Assembly: GCF_022429565.1 (NCBI RefSeq)
Contig: NZ_CP092487.1
Span: 2,994,001 to 3,058,000, forward strand
DNA length: 64,000 bases
Source: Lutibacter sp. A64
GTDB lineage: Bacteria; Bacteroidota; Bacteroidia; Flavobacteriales; Flavobacteriaceae
Direction of reading: 5' to 3'
Shown here: positions 8,473 through 16,458 of the stretch, piece after piece
Position numbering within the stretch: position 1 is the stretch's first letter
Layout: each line of letters starts with the position of its first letter
The notes under the pieces: generated by a model
What the model was told of the DNA's origin: nothing
The model's input: the letters and a program-made list of their open reading frames with translations, nothing else
The model's database searches: none
Made by a program: the position numbers and the translations under genes

Positions 8473-9567
8473 GTGAGTTTAAATAAAACATACCGCAAAA
8501 TTATTCACGTAGATATGGATGCTTTTTACGCATCTGTAGAACAATTAGATAACCCAGAGTTAAGAGGTAAAGCAATTGCTGTTGGCGGTGGCGGAGAGCG
8601 CGGTGTAGTTTCGGCTGCGAGTTATCAAGCTCGTGAATTTGGCGTACGATCTGCTATGAGTGGCGTAATTGCTAGAAAAAATTGTCCGCACTTAATTTTT
8701 GTAAAACCTAGGTTTGAAAGGTATAAAGAAATCTCAAAAAAGATTAGAAATATTTTTTATGATTATACCGATTTAGTAGAGCCGCTTTCTTTAGATGAAG
8801 CTTATTTAGATGTTACAGAAAATAAAAAAGGGAATCCTTCTGCTAGTTTAATTGCTAAAGAGATTAGAAATCGAATTTTTAATGAGCTACATTTAAATGC
8901 TTCTGCCGGGATTTCAAGTAGTAAATTTATTGCCAAAATAGCGTCAGATATAAATAAGCCAAACGGACAAAAAACAATACCGCCAGAGGAGGTAATCTCG
9001 TTTTTAGAAGAATTGCCAATCAAAAAATTTTATGGAATTGGAAAAGTAACTGCCGCTAAAATGTACAATTTAGGAATTTTTAAAGGCAGTGATTTAAAAT
9101 CTAAAAGTGAAGCTTTTTTAACACAGCATTTTAAAAGTTCTGGAGCACATTATTATAAAATTGTTAGGGGCTTGCATAACAGTCCTGTAAAACCAAATAG
9201 AGTTAGAAAATCTGTTGCAGCAGAACATACATTCAATACAAATTTAACTTCAGAAATTTTTATGTTAGAGCAGTTAGAACATATTTCTGAAGAGTTAGAA
9301 CAGCGCTTACTTAAAGCAAAAGTTTCTGGTAAAACAATTACTTTAAAAATAAAATATAGCGATTTTAAAACGCAAACACGCAGTAAAACATTGCCTTATT
9401 TTGTAAAAGAAAAAGGGATATTATTAGAAACTGTTAAAGAGTTATTGTATCAAGAAAAAGTATTGAATTCTGTACGTTTATTAGGTATTTCTGTTACTAA
9501 TTTAAATATTTATTCTAAAAGTAAATCAGAAAAACCAATTGATATTCAATATAAATTTGAATTTTAA
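8473..9567 (+). CDS. dinB: DNA polymerase IV (Y-family translesion polymerase)
   Basis: Error-prone polymerase that extends primers past damaged template. The 364 residues carry the Y-family signatures: IIHVDMDAFYASVEQLDNPE near the N-terminus (first metal-binding acidic residue) and SLDEAYLDVT around residue 108 (catalytic Asp-Glu pair). Next come ASAGISSSKFIAKIASD in the palm, helix-hairpin-helix thumb PIKKFYGIGKVTAAKMY, and the little-finger domain at about 230-350. The start is GTG at 8473, since a stop codon lies just upstream in frame and the next Met (8515) is inside the conserved DMDAFYA block. A -7 box sits only 4 bp upstream, suggesting a leaderless or nearly leaderless message. No beta-clamp motif is obvious at the C-terminus. 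Confidence 0.95.
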   Translation: MSLNKTYRKIIHVDMDAFYASVEQLDNPELRGKAIAVGGGGERGVVSAASYQAREFGVRSAMSGVIARKNCPHLIFVKPRFERYKEISKKIRNIFYDYTDLVEPLSLDEAYLDVTENKKGNPSASLIAKEIRNRIFNELHLNASAGISSSKFIAKIASDINKPNGQKTIPPEEVISFLEELPIKKFYGIGKVTAAKMYNLGIFKGSDLKSKSEAFLTQHFKSSGAHYYKIVRGLHNSPVKPNRVRKSVAAEHTFNTNLTSEIFMLEQLEHISEELEQRLLKAKVSGKTITLKIKYSDFKTQTRSKTLPYFVKEKGILLETVKELLYQEKVLNSVRLLGISVTNLNIYSKSKSEKPIDIQYKFEF

Positions 9568-9653
9568 AAATAGATTCCTAACCAATTGTTTTTTAATTAG
9601 TTATGTGTAATTTGATTGGGTTTTGTTATTGCTGTTTTAGCTATCAATTTTAA

Positions 9654-10160
9654 TTAATGAAAAATAGCTTTTAATGCTTTAGCATCTTGTGGATTCATTT
9701 TTCCAGAAAGAATTAAACTTAATTCTTTTCTTCTTAAAGCTCCTTCAAAACGTTTTTTCTCAATATCTGTTTCAGGCTCTAGTTTAGGAACTTTTACAGG
9801 TGCTCCTGTAGTATCAACAGCAACAAATGTATAAATACCTTCATTTACTTTAGTGCGTTCTCTAGACTCTCTATCTTCAATCCAAACATCAACATAAACT
9901 TCCATAGAAGATTTAAAAGCGCGAGAAACTTTAGATTCAATGGTTACAACACTACCAACGGGAACAGCTTTGTTAAAAGCAACATGATTTACAGAAGCAG
10001 TAACTACAATTCTTCTAGAGTGGCGCTGTGCTGTAATACTACAAGCTCTGTCCATTCTAGCTAATAGTTCGCCTCCAAAAAGATTTCCTAACGGATTGGT
10101 GTCACTTGGTAAAACAATATCAGTAAGTACTGTTAGAGATTCTTTAGGTGTTTTAGTCAT
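9654..10160 (-). CDS. Acyl-CoA thioesterase, hotdog fold (YciA/BACH type)
   Basis: Hydrolyses acyl-CoA to free acid and CoA in the cytoplasm. The 168 residues are one hotdog domain: NPLGNLFGGELLARMDRACS (residues about 22-41) contains the turn and central helix with the conserved Asp; ASVNHVAFNKAVPVGSVVTIES and VYVDVWIEDRESRERTKVNEGIYTFVAVD form the sheet. This pattern is that of the YciA/cytosolic acyl-CoA hydrolase group. The chain-length preference cannot be read from sequence. It follows the SPOR gene on the same strand after 66 bp and may be co-transcribed with it. Confidence 0.9.
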   Translation of the reverse strand: MTKTPKESLTVLTDIVLPSDTNPLGNLFGGELLARMDRACSITAQRHSRRIVVTASVNHVAFNKAVPVGSVVTIESKVSRAFKSSMEVYVDVWIEDRESRERTKVNEGIYTFVAVDTTGAPVKVPKLEPETDIEKKRFEGALRRKELSLILSGKMNPQDAKALKAIFH

Positions 10161-10226
10161 GCCTTTAAATTTTGGTAAATATAAAGTTATTTTATTAAAA
10201 AAATAGGAGCGTGTAAATTTTGAGTA

Positions 10227-11159
10227 TTAAAGCTCTTTTACCAATAACCAAGCATCTTTAGAAATGGTTCTTTTAATTTTATTTAAAGTATTAATTGCTT
10301 CATTTTTAGAATTTGTACTTAAATAAGAAACCTCTGTAAGGTTCCATTTATTAACGCCTAAAATTTTAGCTTTGTACCCTTTTTTAACCAGTTCATTTAA
10401 TTTTTTCTCTGCATTTATAGGGTCTCTAAAAGCACCAGCAACTACATGGTAATTGTATGTTTGTTTGGTGACATTTAAAGTAATAGCAGGTAGTGGATTG
10501 GCAATAACAAAAGTTGCTTCTTGTATGTTTTTTTCAACTTTTTGTTGCTGTTGTTCAGCTTCAACAACTAAATTATTGTATTCAACCTTTTGGTATTCAT
10601 TCCAGCCAAGTGTTCCTAAAGCAAAAAGAATAGCAGCACTTGCAGCATATTTAATAAATGCTGGTGTTTTTCTATTGTTTTCTTTAGTTGGTAATACAGG
10701 AGCAATAGTTTCTAATTGTTTTACTTTTTGCTTGTATTCTACACGTTTTATAGCTGGTGAGTTGTAAGAATTTAACCCAAAAGAACTTGTTAAATAATTG
10801 ACAGTATTAGCAGGTTTAAAAATATAATTGCCGTTAGCATTTACTGTAAAAGTTCCTATATTTTCAATAGAAAGCGTTTCATCTTTTAACGTGTTTTTCC
10901 AAATTTCAACTTCATTATAAATATATTCCAATGCTTTTACAAATGAAATGTTTTTAGATGAAGCAATGTAATTTGCTAATAAACCATCGTTATTTTGCAA
11001 GTTAACATTAAAAGTTAGTTGCTTAGAAGGAGCGTAAAATGTATGTGTAAAATGGTTTACTTTTGCAGAAATTTCGTTACTTACAAAACCCCCAAAATTT
11101 GGAACAATTACGCATTCGTATCTGTATAATAAATCGCTTATGTATGTTGCTAATGTCAT
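10227..11159 (-). CDS. SPOR domain protein with HU-like N-terminal domain
   Basis: A 310-residue inner-membrane protein. Residues 1-130 (MTLATYISDLLYRYECVIVPNFGGFV...) resemble the prokaryotic HU-like/CCDC81 domain found at the N-terminus of many Bacteroidota SPOR proteins. A single membrane segment follows at about 166-184 (AFIKYAASAAILFALGTLGW), then a Gln/Glu-rich linker, and a C-terminal SPOR domain at about 235-310 (YHVVAGAFRDPINAEKKLNEL). SPOR domains bind peptidoglycan strands stripped of stem peptides at division sites. The combination links a cytoplasmic domain, possibly DNA- or protein-binding, to septal cell wall. A TATATTTG box ends 5 bp before the ATG. Confidence 0.88.
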   Translation of the reverse strand: MTLATYISDLLYRYECVIVPNFGGFVSNEISAKVNHFTHTFYAPSKQLTFNVNLQNNDGLLANYIASSKNISFVKALEYIYNEVEIWKNTLKDETLSIENIGTFTVNANGNYIFKPANTVNYLTSSFGLNSYNSPAIKRVEYKQKVKQLETIAPVLPTKENNRKTPAFIKYAASAAILFALGTLGWNEYQKVEYNNLVVEAEQQQQKVEKNIQEATFVIANPLPAITLNVTKQTYNYHVVAGAFRDPINAEKKLNELVKKGYKAKILGVNKWNLTEVSYLSTNSKNEAINTLNKIKRTISKDAWLLVKEL

Positions 11160-11164
11160 TAAAA

Positions 11165-11172
11165 CAAATATA
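11165..11172 (-). promoter_or_regulatory. -7 box of the SPOR gene
   Basis: Minus-strand TATATTTG, five bases upstream of the ATG at 11159, so a start of transcription at the usual distance would be at the start codon. Confidence 0.4.
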
Positions 11173-11194
11173 TAAGAAAAGAGTTGTAAAAATA

Positions 11195-11202
11195 TAGCTT
11201 TG
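11195..11202 (+). promoter_or_regulatory. Candidate -7 box of dprA
   Basis: TAGCTTTG, a TAnnTTTG match, 53 bp before the dprA ATG in the divergent spacer shared with the SPOR gene. No TTG at the expected -33 distance. Confidence 0.35.
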
Positions 11203-11255
11203 CACTAAATTTTATTAACAATAATTTTATATATTGAATTTCAAATTGTTATAAG

Positions 11256-12359
11256 ATGTTTGACGAAGATTTACTATATGTTTTAGCCTTGCAGCGTGTA
11301 AAAGGGATAGGTGATATTAACGCAAAAAAGTTAATAGCTCACTGTGGAAGTGCAAAAAATGTGCTAAAAGAGAAGCGGAATGTACTTCAAAAAATAAATG
11401 GAATTGGTGCTTTTGCAATGCAACATTTGTTCGATAAAGAAAATTTAAAAGAGGCCGAAATTGAACTGAAATATATAAAAAAGAATAATATTGAAACTTT
11501 TTATTTTAAAGATAAAAACTATCCAGAAAAGTTAAAACATTGTATAGATGCTCCAATTTTAATTTTTAAAGAAGGAAATTTCAATCTTTCTAATCAGCCA
11601 ATAATTAGTGTTGTGGGTACAAGAAAAATTACAAGTTATGGACGTGATTTTTGTGAGAAATTAATTTCAGATTTAAAACCATACAATCCAATAATTGTTA
11701 GTGGTTTTGCTTATGGAGTTGATATTTGTGCACATAGGGCTGCGCTAAAAAACGAATTGCAAACCATTGCGGTTTTAGCACATGGTTTTGAAGAAATTTA
11801 TCCGAAATCTCATAAAAAATATGTAGCAGATATAAATAAAAATGGTGGATTTATAACAGATTTTTGGCATAATGATGAATTGCAACGCGAAAATTTTTTA
11901 AAACGAAATAGAATTGTAGCTGGTATTTCTGAAGCTACAATTATTATAGAATCTGCCGAAAAAGGTGGCTCTTTAGTTACTGCAGATATTGCAAATTCTT
12001 ATAGTAGAGATGTTTTTGCGGTACCAGGAAGAAGCACAGATAATTTAAGTAAAGGTTGTAACGACTTAATTAAAAGAAATAAAGCTGCTATTTTAACTTG
12101 TGCAACTGATTTGGTTGAAATGTTAAATTGGGATCTAGAAATTAAAAAAGAAAAACCCATTCAAAAACAATTGTTTGTTGAGTTAGATCCAACAGAACAA
12201 TTAGTGTATGATTTTTTACTAAAAGAAGGGAAAGAATTGTTAGATATTATCTCGTTAAACTGTAAGTTGCCAGTTTATAAAACGGTTACAATATTATTTA
12301 ACCTTGAAATGAAAGGTGTTGTAAAACCATTACCCGGAAAAATGTACGAAGCTGTTTAA
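11256..12359 (+). CDS. dprA: DNA-processing protein DprA
   Basis: Binds incoming single-stranded DNA and loads RecA during natural transformation. The 367 residues show the usual order. There is an N-terminal helix-hairpin-helix part (VLALQRVKGIGDINAKKLIAHCG). The Rossmann-like core has ISVVGTRKITSYGRDFCEKL at about 115 and IIVSGFAYGVDICAHRAAL at about 148, followed by GGFITDF...NRIVAGISEATIIIESAEKGGS. A C-terminal winged-helix segment is at about 305-367 (EQLVYDFLLKEG). It stands alone between divergent SPOR and convergent sulfatase genes. In Bacteroidota dprA is kept even where competence is not demonstrated, so its presence is not proof of transformation. Confidence 0.95.
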   Translation: MFDEDLLYVLALQRVKGIGDINAKKLIAHCGSAKNVLKEKRNVLQKINGIGAFAMQHLFDKENLKEAEIELKYIKKNNIETFYFKDKNYPEKLKHCIDAPILIFKEGNFNLSNQPIISVVGTRKITSYGRDFCEKLISDLKPYNPIIVSGFAYGVDICAHRAALKNELQTIAVLAHGFEEIYPKSHKKYVADINKNGGFITDFWHNDELQRENFLKRNRIVAGISEATIIIESAEKGGSLVTADIANSYSRDVFAVPGRSTDNLSKGCNDLIKRNKAAILTCATDLVEMLNWDLEIKKEKPIQKQLFVELDPTEQLVYDFLLKEGKELLDIISLNCKLPVYKTVTILFNLEMKGVVKPLPGKMYEAV

Positions 12360-12366
12360 AATAAAA

Positions 12367-12398
12367 AAAGCCCACATTTTAAATGCAGGCTTTATTTT
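12367..12398. terminator. Bidirectional terminator between dprA and the sulfatase gene
   Basis: Hairpin AAAGCC-CA-CATTT-T-AAATG-CA-GGCTTT with A-run before and T-run after, placed between two convergent genes, so it can serve both. Confidence 0.75.
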
Positions 12399-12412
12399 AC
12401 TTAAATAAAAAG

Positions 12413-13960
12413 TTATTTTAATTCTAATTGTGTAACATTTGTGTAGCCTTTACCTCTAATTTTTTCAAATGCGGTAAGCATTTCTTTTAATTTTTCTGGG
12501 TTTTCTTTAGCTAAATTGTTTTGTTGGCTAACATCTTCTTTTAAATTGTATAATTGGTATTCTAAAGAGTTTCCTAATTCAATATTAACTTGTTTATTTA
12601 CTTTAGGTCCTTTGTATGGAGGAATCATTACCCAATCTCCTTGTCTAAAAGCAGTTTTTGATGTTGCTTCTAAAATCAATTCTTCTCTTCCAACTTTTGA
12701 AGTTCCTAATAAAACATCTAATAAATCTTGACTGTCATCTACTTTAATATCGCTATCTACTAAATTAGATAAAGAAGAAAGTAAATCTACTTGAGAAATT
12801 AAAGCATTAGATACTGTTGGTTGAATTTTCCCTTTCCAATAAGTGAAAAATGGTACTTTTGTACCAGCTTCAAATAAACTATATTTTCCACCTCTTAATG
12901 CTCCTGTTGGTTTATGATTTCCAACTTTTTCAACAGCATCATCAAAATAGCCATCGTTTAATACTGGACCATTATCACTTGAAAAAACAATCAAAGTATT
13001 TTCTAATAAATTTTCTTCTTCTAAAGTTTTTATAAACTCTCCAATACACCAGTCTGCTTCTAAAATAACATCACCTCTTGGTCCTAATCCAGATTTTCCT
13101 TCAAAACGAGGGTGAGGAGTTCTAGGTACGTGTGGTTGTTGCATAGTGTAAAGTAAAAAGAAAGGTTCGTTTTTATGTTTCCTAACATAATCTTGTGCAC
13201 CTTTTAAAAAGTAATCAGCCATATCTATATCGCTCCATTTTGCTTTTTCTCCACCTTTCATAAAACCAATTCTTGGTATTCCATTAACAATACTATTATT
13301 GTGTCCGTGGTGCCATTTCATGGTAGTTAATTCTGGATTGTCTTTACCTGTTGGCTCTCCTTCAAAATTAGTTTTATAATTTACCTCTATTGGGTCATTT
13401 GGATCTAAACCTACAACGTCTCCATTTTCTATATAAACAGTTGGAACACGGTCTTGTGTAGCAGCTAAAATATTTGAATAATCAAATCCAACTTCATTTG
13501 GTCCGGGTTTTACGGTTTCATTCCAATTTACATTTCCTGTACCTAAACCTAAGTGCCATTTACCAATAATACCAGTATAATAACCTTTGGTTTTTAACAT
13601 TTTTGGAATTGTCATTTGTGCGGTATCAATAATTAAAGGTGCTGTTCCAGGTAATATTTTAGCATCTTTATTTCTCCAAGGGTAAACACCCGTTAACAAT
13701 GCATATCTACTAGGTGTACAAGTTGAAGAAGTTGCATATCCATTAGTAAAACGAACTCCGCCGTTAGCTAATTTATCAATATTTGGTGTCTGTAATTCTG
13801 TTGCACCATTTGCACTAACATCTCCATAGCCTAAATCATCGGTATAAATAATAATAATGTTAGGTGGTGTTGTTTCTGCTATTTCTTTTGAAGCGTTTTT
13901 AGTTTGACATCCAAACAGAATGCAAACAGTAAAGGTTAGAAGTGTTATTGTTTTTTTCAT
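12413..13960 (-). CDS. Lipoprotein arylsulfatase (S1 family)
   Basis: A 515-residue sulfatase anchored by a lipoprotein signal (MKKTITLLTFTVCILFGC, lipid Cys18). NIIIIYTDDLGYGD supplies the calcium-binding Asp41-Asp42. STCTPSRYALLTG carries Cys81 in the C-x-P-S-R context that the formylglycine-generating enzyme converts to the catalytic formylglycine. HWHLGLG-type (GKWHLGLG) and FSSDNGP blocks provide further active-site residues. S1 sulfatases remove sulfate esters from polysaccharides or small aryl sulfates. There is no SusC/SusD pair, glycoside hydrolase or formylglycine-generating enzyme next to it, so this is a solitary sulfatase rather than part of a polysaccharide locus. The substrate is unknown. 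Confidence 0.92.
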   Translation of the reverse strand: MKKTITLLTFTVCILFGCQTKNASKEIAETTPPNIIIIYTDDLGYGDVSANGATELQTPNIDKLANGGVRFTNGYATSSTCTPSRYALLTGVYPWRNKDAKILPGTAPLIIDTAQMTIPKMLKTKGYYTGIIGKWHLGLGTGNVNWNETVKPGPNEVGFDYSNILAATQDRVPTVYIENGDVVGLDPNDPIEVNYKTNFEGEPTGKDNPELTTMKWHHGHNNSIVNGIPRIGFMKGGEKAKWSDIDMADYFLKGAQDYVRKHKNEPFFLLYTMQQPHVPRTPHPRFEGKSGLGPRGDVILEADWCIGEFIKTLEEENLLENTLIVFSSDNGPVLNDGYFDDAVEKVGNHKPTGALRGGKYSLFEAGTKVPFFTYWKGKIQPTVSNALISQVDLLSSLSNLVDSDIKVDDSQDLLDVLLGTSKVGREELILEATSKTAFRQGDWVMIPPYKGPKVNKQVNIELGNSLEYQLYNLKEDVSQQNNLAKENPEKLKEMLTAFEKIRGKGYTNVTQLELK

Positions 13961-14122
13961 TTATGTTAGGTTATTTTATTAAATGTAATAAGTACATTTA
14001 ATTATTAAAAGGTAAATTTATTAAATTTTTTTCATTATAAATGAATAAATCTGTGAATTTAAATTAATAAAAGGATTTCGTAAAGAAACTCTAATTCATT
14101 TTTTAAAAGCAGAATATATAAT

Positions 14123-14130
14123 TACTTTTG
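14123..14130 (+). promoter_or_regulatory. -7 box of the HAD phosphatase gene
   Basis: TACTTTTG, full consensus, 18 bp before the ATG at 14149. It overlaps an in-frame TTG (14128), which argues against that longer reading. Confidence 0.5.
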
Positions 14131-14148
14131 AAATTCAATAAAAATGAA

Positions 14149-14745
14149 ATGATTAAAATACCAGAAAATGTTAAAGGCCTTATTTTTGATTTAGATGGAA
14201 CTGTTGCAAATACCATGCAAAATCATTTCTTATCTTGGCGAACAGCTGTTTCTCCTTATGGAATAGATTTTACAGCAGCATTATTTAAATCTTTAACTGG
14301 TACACCTAGAGATGCAACCATTTTAAAGTTAAATAAATTATTTAATGTTAACATGGATCCTGTTGAAGTGGGTTCAATAAAAGGGGCTACTTTTAAAAAA
14401 CTGGTACATGAAACAAAAGAAATTACTGTTGTAGCAGATGTTATTAGAGAATACCACAATGTTTTGCCAATGTCTATTGGAACTGGAAGCACCAGAAATG
14501 GTGCTAAAAAAACATTAGAAGTTATTGATATGGCACATTTTTTTGATATTGTAATTACTTCTAACGATATTGAAAATCCAAAACCACATCCAGAAACATT
14601 TTTAAAATGTGCTGAACTTATGAAAGTTGATCCAAAAGACTGTATTGTTTTTGAAGATGGAGTTTTAGGAATGCAAGCCGCTAAAACTGCCGGTATGCAA
14701 GTGATTGATGTTAACGATTATTTTAAAATGGAATTTAAGATTTAA
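14149..14745 (+). CDS. HAD-superfamily phosphatase (beta-phosphoglucomutase/YqaB-like)
   Basis: A 198-residue cytoplasmic HAD enzyme started at the ATG at 14149; the longer TTG reading is covered by the promoter. The motifs are in order: GLIFDLDGTVANTM (nucleophile Asp and general acid Asp), a helical cap at about 25-80, MSIGTGSTRNGAK (motif II Thr/Ser), KPHPETFLKC (motif III Lys) and VFEDGVLGMQAAKTAGM (motif IV Asp). This cap type occurs in beta-phosphoglucomutase, fructose-1-phosphatase (YqaB) and related sugar-phosphate enzymes. The exact substrate cannot be told. The last 11 bp overlap the convergent FAD oxidoreductase gene. Confidence 0.88.
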   Translation: MIKIPENVKGLIFDLDGTVANTMQNHFLSWRTAVSPYGIDFTAALFKSLTGTPRDATILKLNKLFNVNMDPVEVGSIKGATFKKLVHETKEITVVADVIREYHNVLPMSIGTGSTRNGAKKTLEVIDMAHFFDIVITSNDIENPKPHPETFLKCAELMKVDPKDCIVFEDGVLGMQAAKTAGMQVIDVNDYFKMEFKI

Positions 14746-16297
14746 AAGTAGCTATTGCAGCTTCGGCACAACGCTCTCCGTCCATTGCGGCAGAAACTAT
14801 TCCACCAGCATAACCACCACCTTCACCACAAGGAAATAATCCGTGTAATTGGGTATGTTCTAAAGTATCTTTTCTTGGAATATTTACAGGAGATGAGGTT
14901 CTAGATTCTACACCAATTACATTAGCTTCTTCTGTATAATAACCGTGCATTTTTCTACCAAATTCTGCAAAACCTTTACGCAACCTACCGCCAATTTGTT
15001 TTGGTAAAATAGAGTGTAACGATGCTGGTTTTATTCCTGGTTGGTATGAAGTTGGGTTTAGCGTATTCGATAATTTTCCTTCAACAAAATCAGTTAAACG
15101 TTGCGCTGGAGCAACTTGTGTTTTACCTCCTGCAACCCAAGCTAATTTTTCTAAATCTTTTTGAAACTCCAATCCTTTTAACGCCCCAAATTGTTGGTAT
15201 TTATGCAAATCTTTTTCGGCATTAATTTCAACTACAATACCAGAATTTGCAAATAAATTATTTCTTTTTGAAGGAGACATGCCATTTACAACAACTTCAC
15301 CATTTGCAGTTGCTGCGGGAACAATAAATCCGCCAGGACACATACAAAAAGAATAAACACCTCTATCATTTACCTGATGCACTAAACTATAAGAAGCAGC
15401 GGGTAATAACTCATTTCGTTTACCTTTACAATGGTACTGAATGGAATCGATAATTTCTTGTGGATGTTCTACACGAACTCCCATTGCAAAAGACTTAGAT
15501 TTTATAGCAACATTTTTTCTTTGAAGTAAATAATAGATATCTCTTGCAGAATGTCCTGTTGCCAAAATTACAGCATTAACATCTAGTTCTTTTCCATTTT
15601 TAAGTTGAATGGCTTTTAGCTTATTTTCTTTTATGGTAAAATCTACAACACGACTTTCAAAATGAATTTCACCACCATATTTTAAAATGGTTTCTCTTAT
15701 ATTTTTTACAACTTTAGGTAACTTATTGGTTCCAATATGTGGATGTGCATCTACCAAAATTTGATCTGTGGCTCCGTGATAAACTAGATTTTCAAAAACT
15801 CTTCTAACATCGCCACGTTTTAAACTTCGGGTGTATAATTTTCCGTCGGAATAGGTTCCTGCACCGCCTTCACCAAAACAGTAATTAGAATCTTCATCAA
15901 CAATATGGAACTGATTTATTGCGCGTAAATCGCGTCTTCTATCGCGTACATTTTTTCCGCGTTCTAAAACAATTGGCTTAAAGCCTAATTCTATACAACG
16001 CAAAGCTGCATACATTCCGGCAGGGCCAAAGCCAATAATATGAATTTCTTTTGCAGAAGAAACGTCTTTATATTCAAATGTATAATCTGAAGTTTTTGGT
16101 TGTGCTTCATTAATATAAACAGCTAGTTTGTAATTAAAGATAATTGCTGCTTTTCTGGCATCAATAGATTTTCGCAATACTTTTACAGAATTAATACTTT
16201 TGTTATCAATTTTTAGTTGTTGCGCAGCCTTTATTAATAGAATACCTTCTTTAGTGGCTTCTTTAATTGGCATTCTAATTTGAATTTCTTTTACCAT
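14735..16297 (-). CDS. NAD(P)/FAD-dependent oxidoreductase (COG2509 family)
   Basis: A 520-residue flavoprotein. After an N-terminal alpha/beta domain of about 85 residues comes IHIIGFGPAGMYAALRCIELG (FAD ADP-binding GxGPAG) with the acidic ribose contact VLERGK. Then follow GEGGAGTYSDGKLYTR, VILATGHSARDIYYLL, and a C-terminal GEGGGYAGGIVSAAMDGERCAEA that closes the FAD site. This arrangement marks the group annotated as FAD-dependent dehydrogenases COG2509, related to HI0933-type and geranylgeranyl-reductase-like proteins. No physiological substrate is established for most members. No partner gene is adjacent. It is convergent with the HAD gene. Confidence 0.85.
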   Translation of the reverse strand: MVKEIQIRMPIKEATKEGILLIKAAQQLKIDNKSINSVKVLRKSIDARKAAIIFNYKLAVYINEAQPKTSDYTFEYKDVSSAKEIHIIGFGPAGMYAALRCIELGFKPIVLERGKNVRDRRRDLRAINQFHIVDEDSNYCFGEGGAGTYSDGKLYTRSLKRGDVRRVFENLVYHGATDQILVDAHPHIGTNKLPKVVKNIRETILKYGGEIHFESRVVDFTIKENKLKAIQLKNGKELDVNAVILATGHSARDIYYLLQRKNVAIKSKSFAMGVRVEHPQEIIDSIQYHCKGKRNELLPAASYSLVHQVNDRGVYSFCMCPGGFIVPAATANGEVVVNGMSPSKRNNLFANSGIVVEINAEKDLHKYQQFGALKGLEFQKDLEKLAWVAGGKTQVAPAQRLTDFVEGKLSNTLNPTSYQPGIKPASLHSILPKQIGGRLRKGFAEFGRKMHGYYTEEANVIGVESRTSSPVNIPRKDTLEHTQLHGLFPCGEGGGYAGGIVSAAMDGERCAEAAIATFKS

Positions 16298-16418
16298 TGC
16301 AGCAAAACTACTTAAAATTAATTCAATATTGATTTAAGATTTTGATTTTGTTAAATTTAGGGTAACTTTAGATTGAGAGATTTTTGAGAAAAATATAATT
16401 ATTGATACTAATAAAAAA

Positions 16419-16444
16419 AGATTCCTGCCTACGTAGGAGTGACA
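16419..16444. repeat. REP-like palindrome, second core type
   Basis: Contains the perfect 10-bp palindrome CCTACGTAGG. On the minus strand the element begins TGTCACTC and ends GGAATCT, the same outer ends as the element at 867-894 but with a different core. It lies in the 160-bp spacer between the FAD oxidoreductase and the lectin gene, just after the stop codon of neither gene; it lacks a T-run on either side except A-rich sequence on the left. Confidence 0.6.
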
Positions 16445-16458
16445 GTTTTCTTATTCAA

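Noticed and set aside
12413-13960. Part of a polysaccharide utilisation locus
   Set aside because: No SusC/SusD pair, glycoside hydrolase or regulator is near the sulfatase; neighbours are dprA and a HAD phosphatase.
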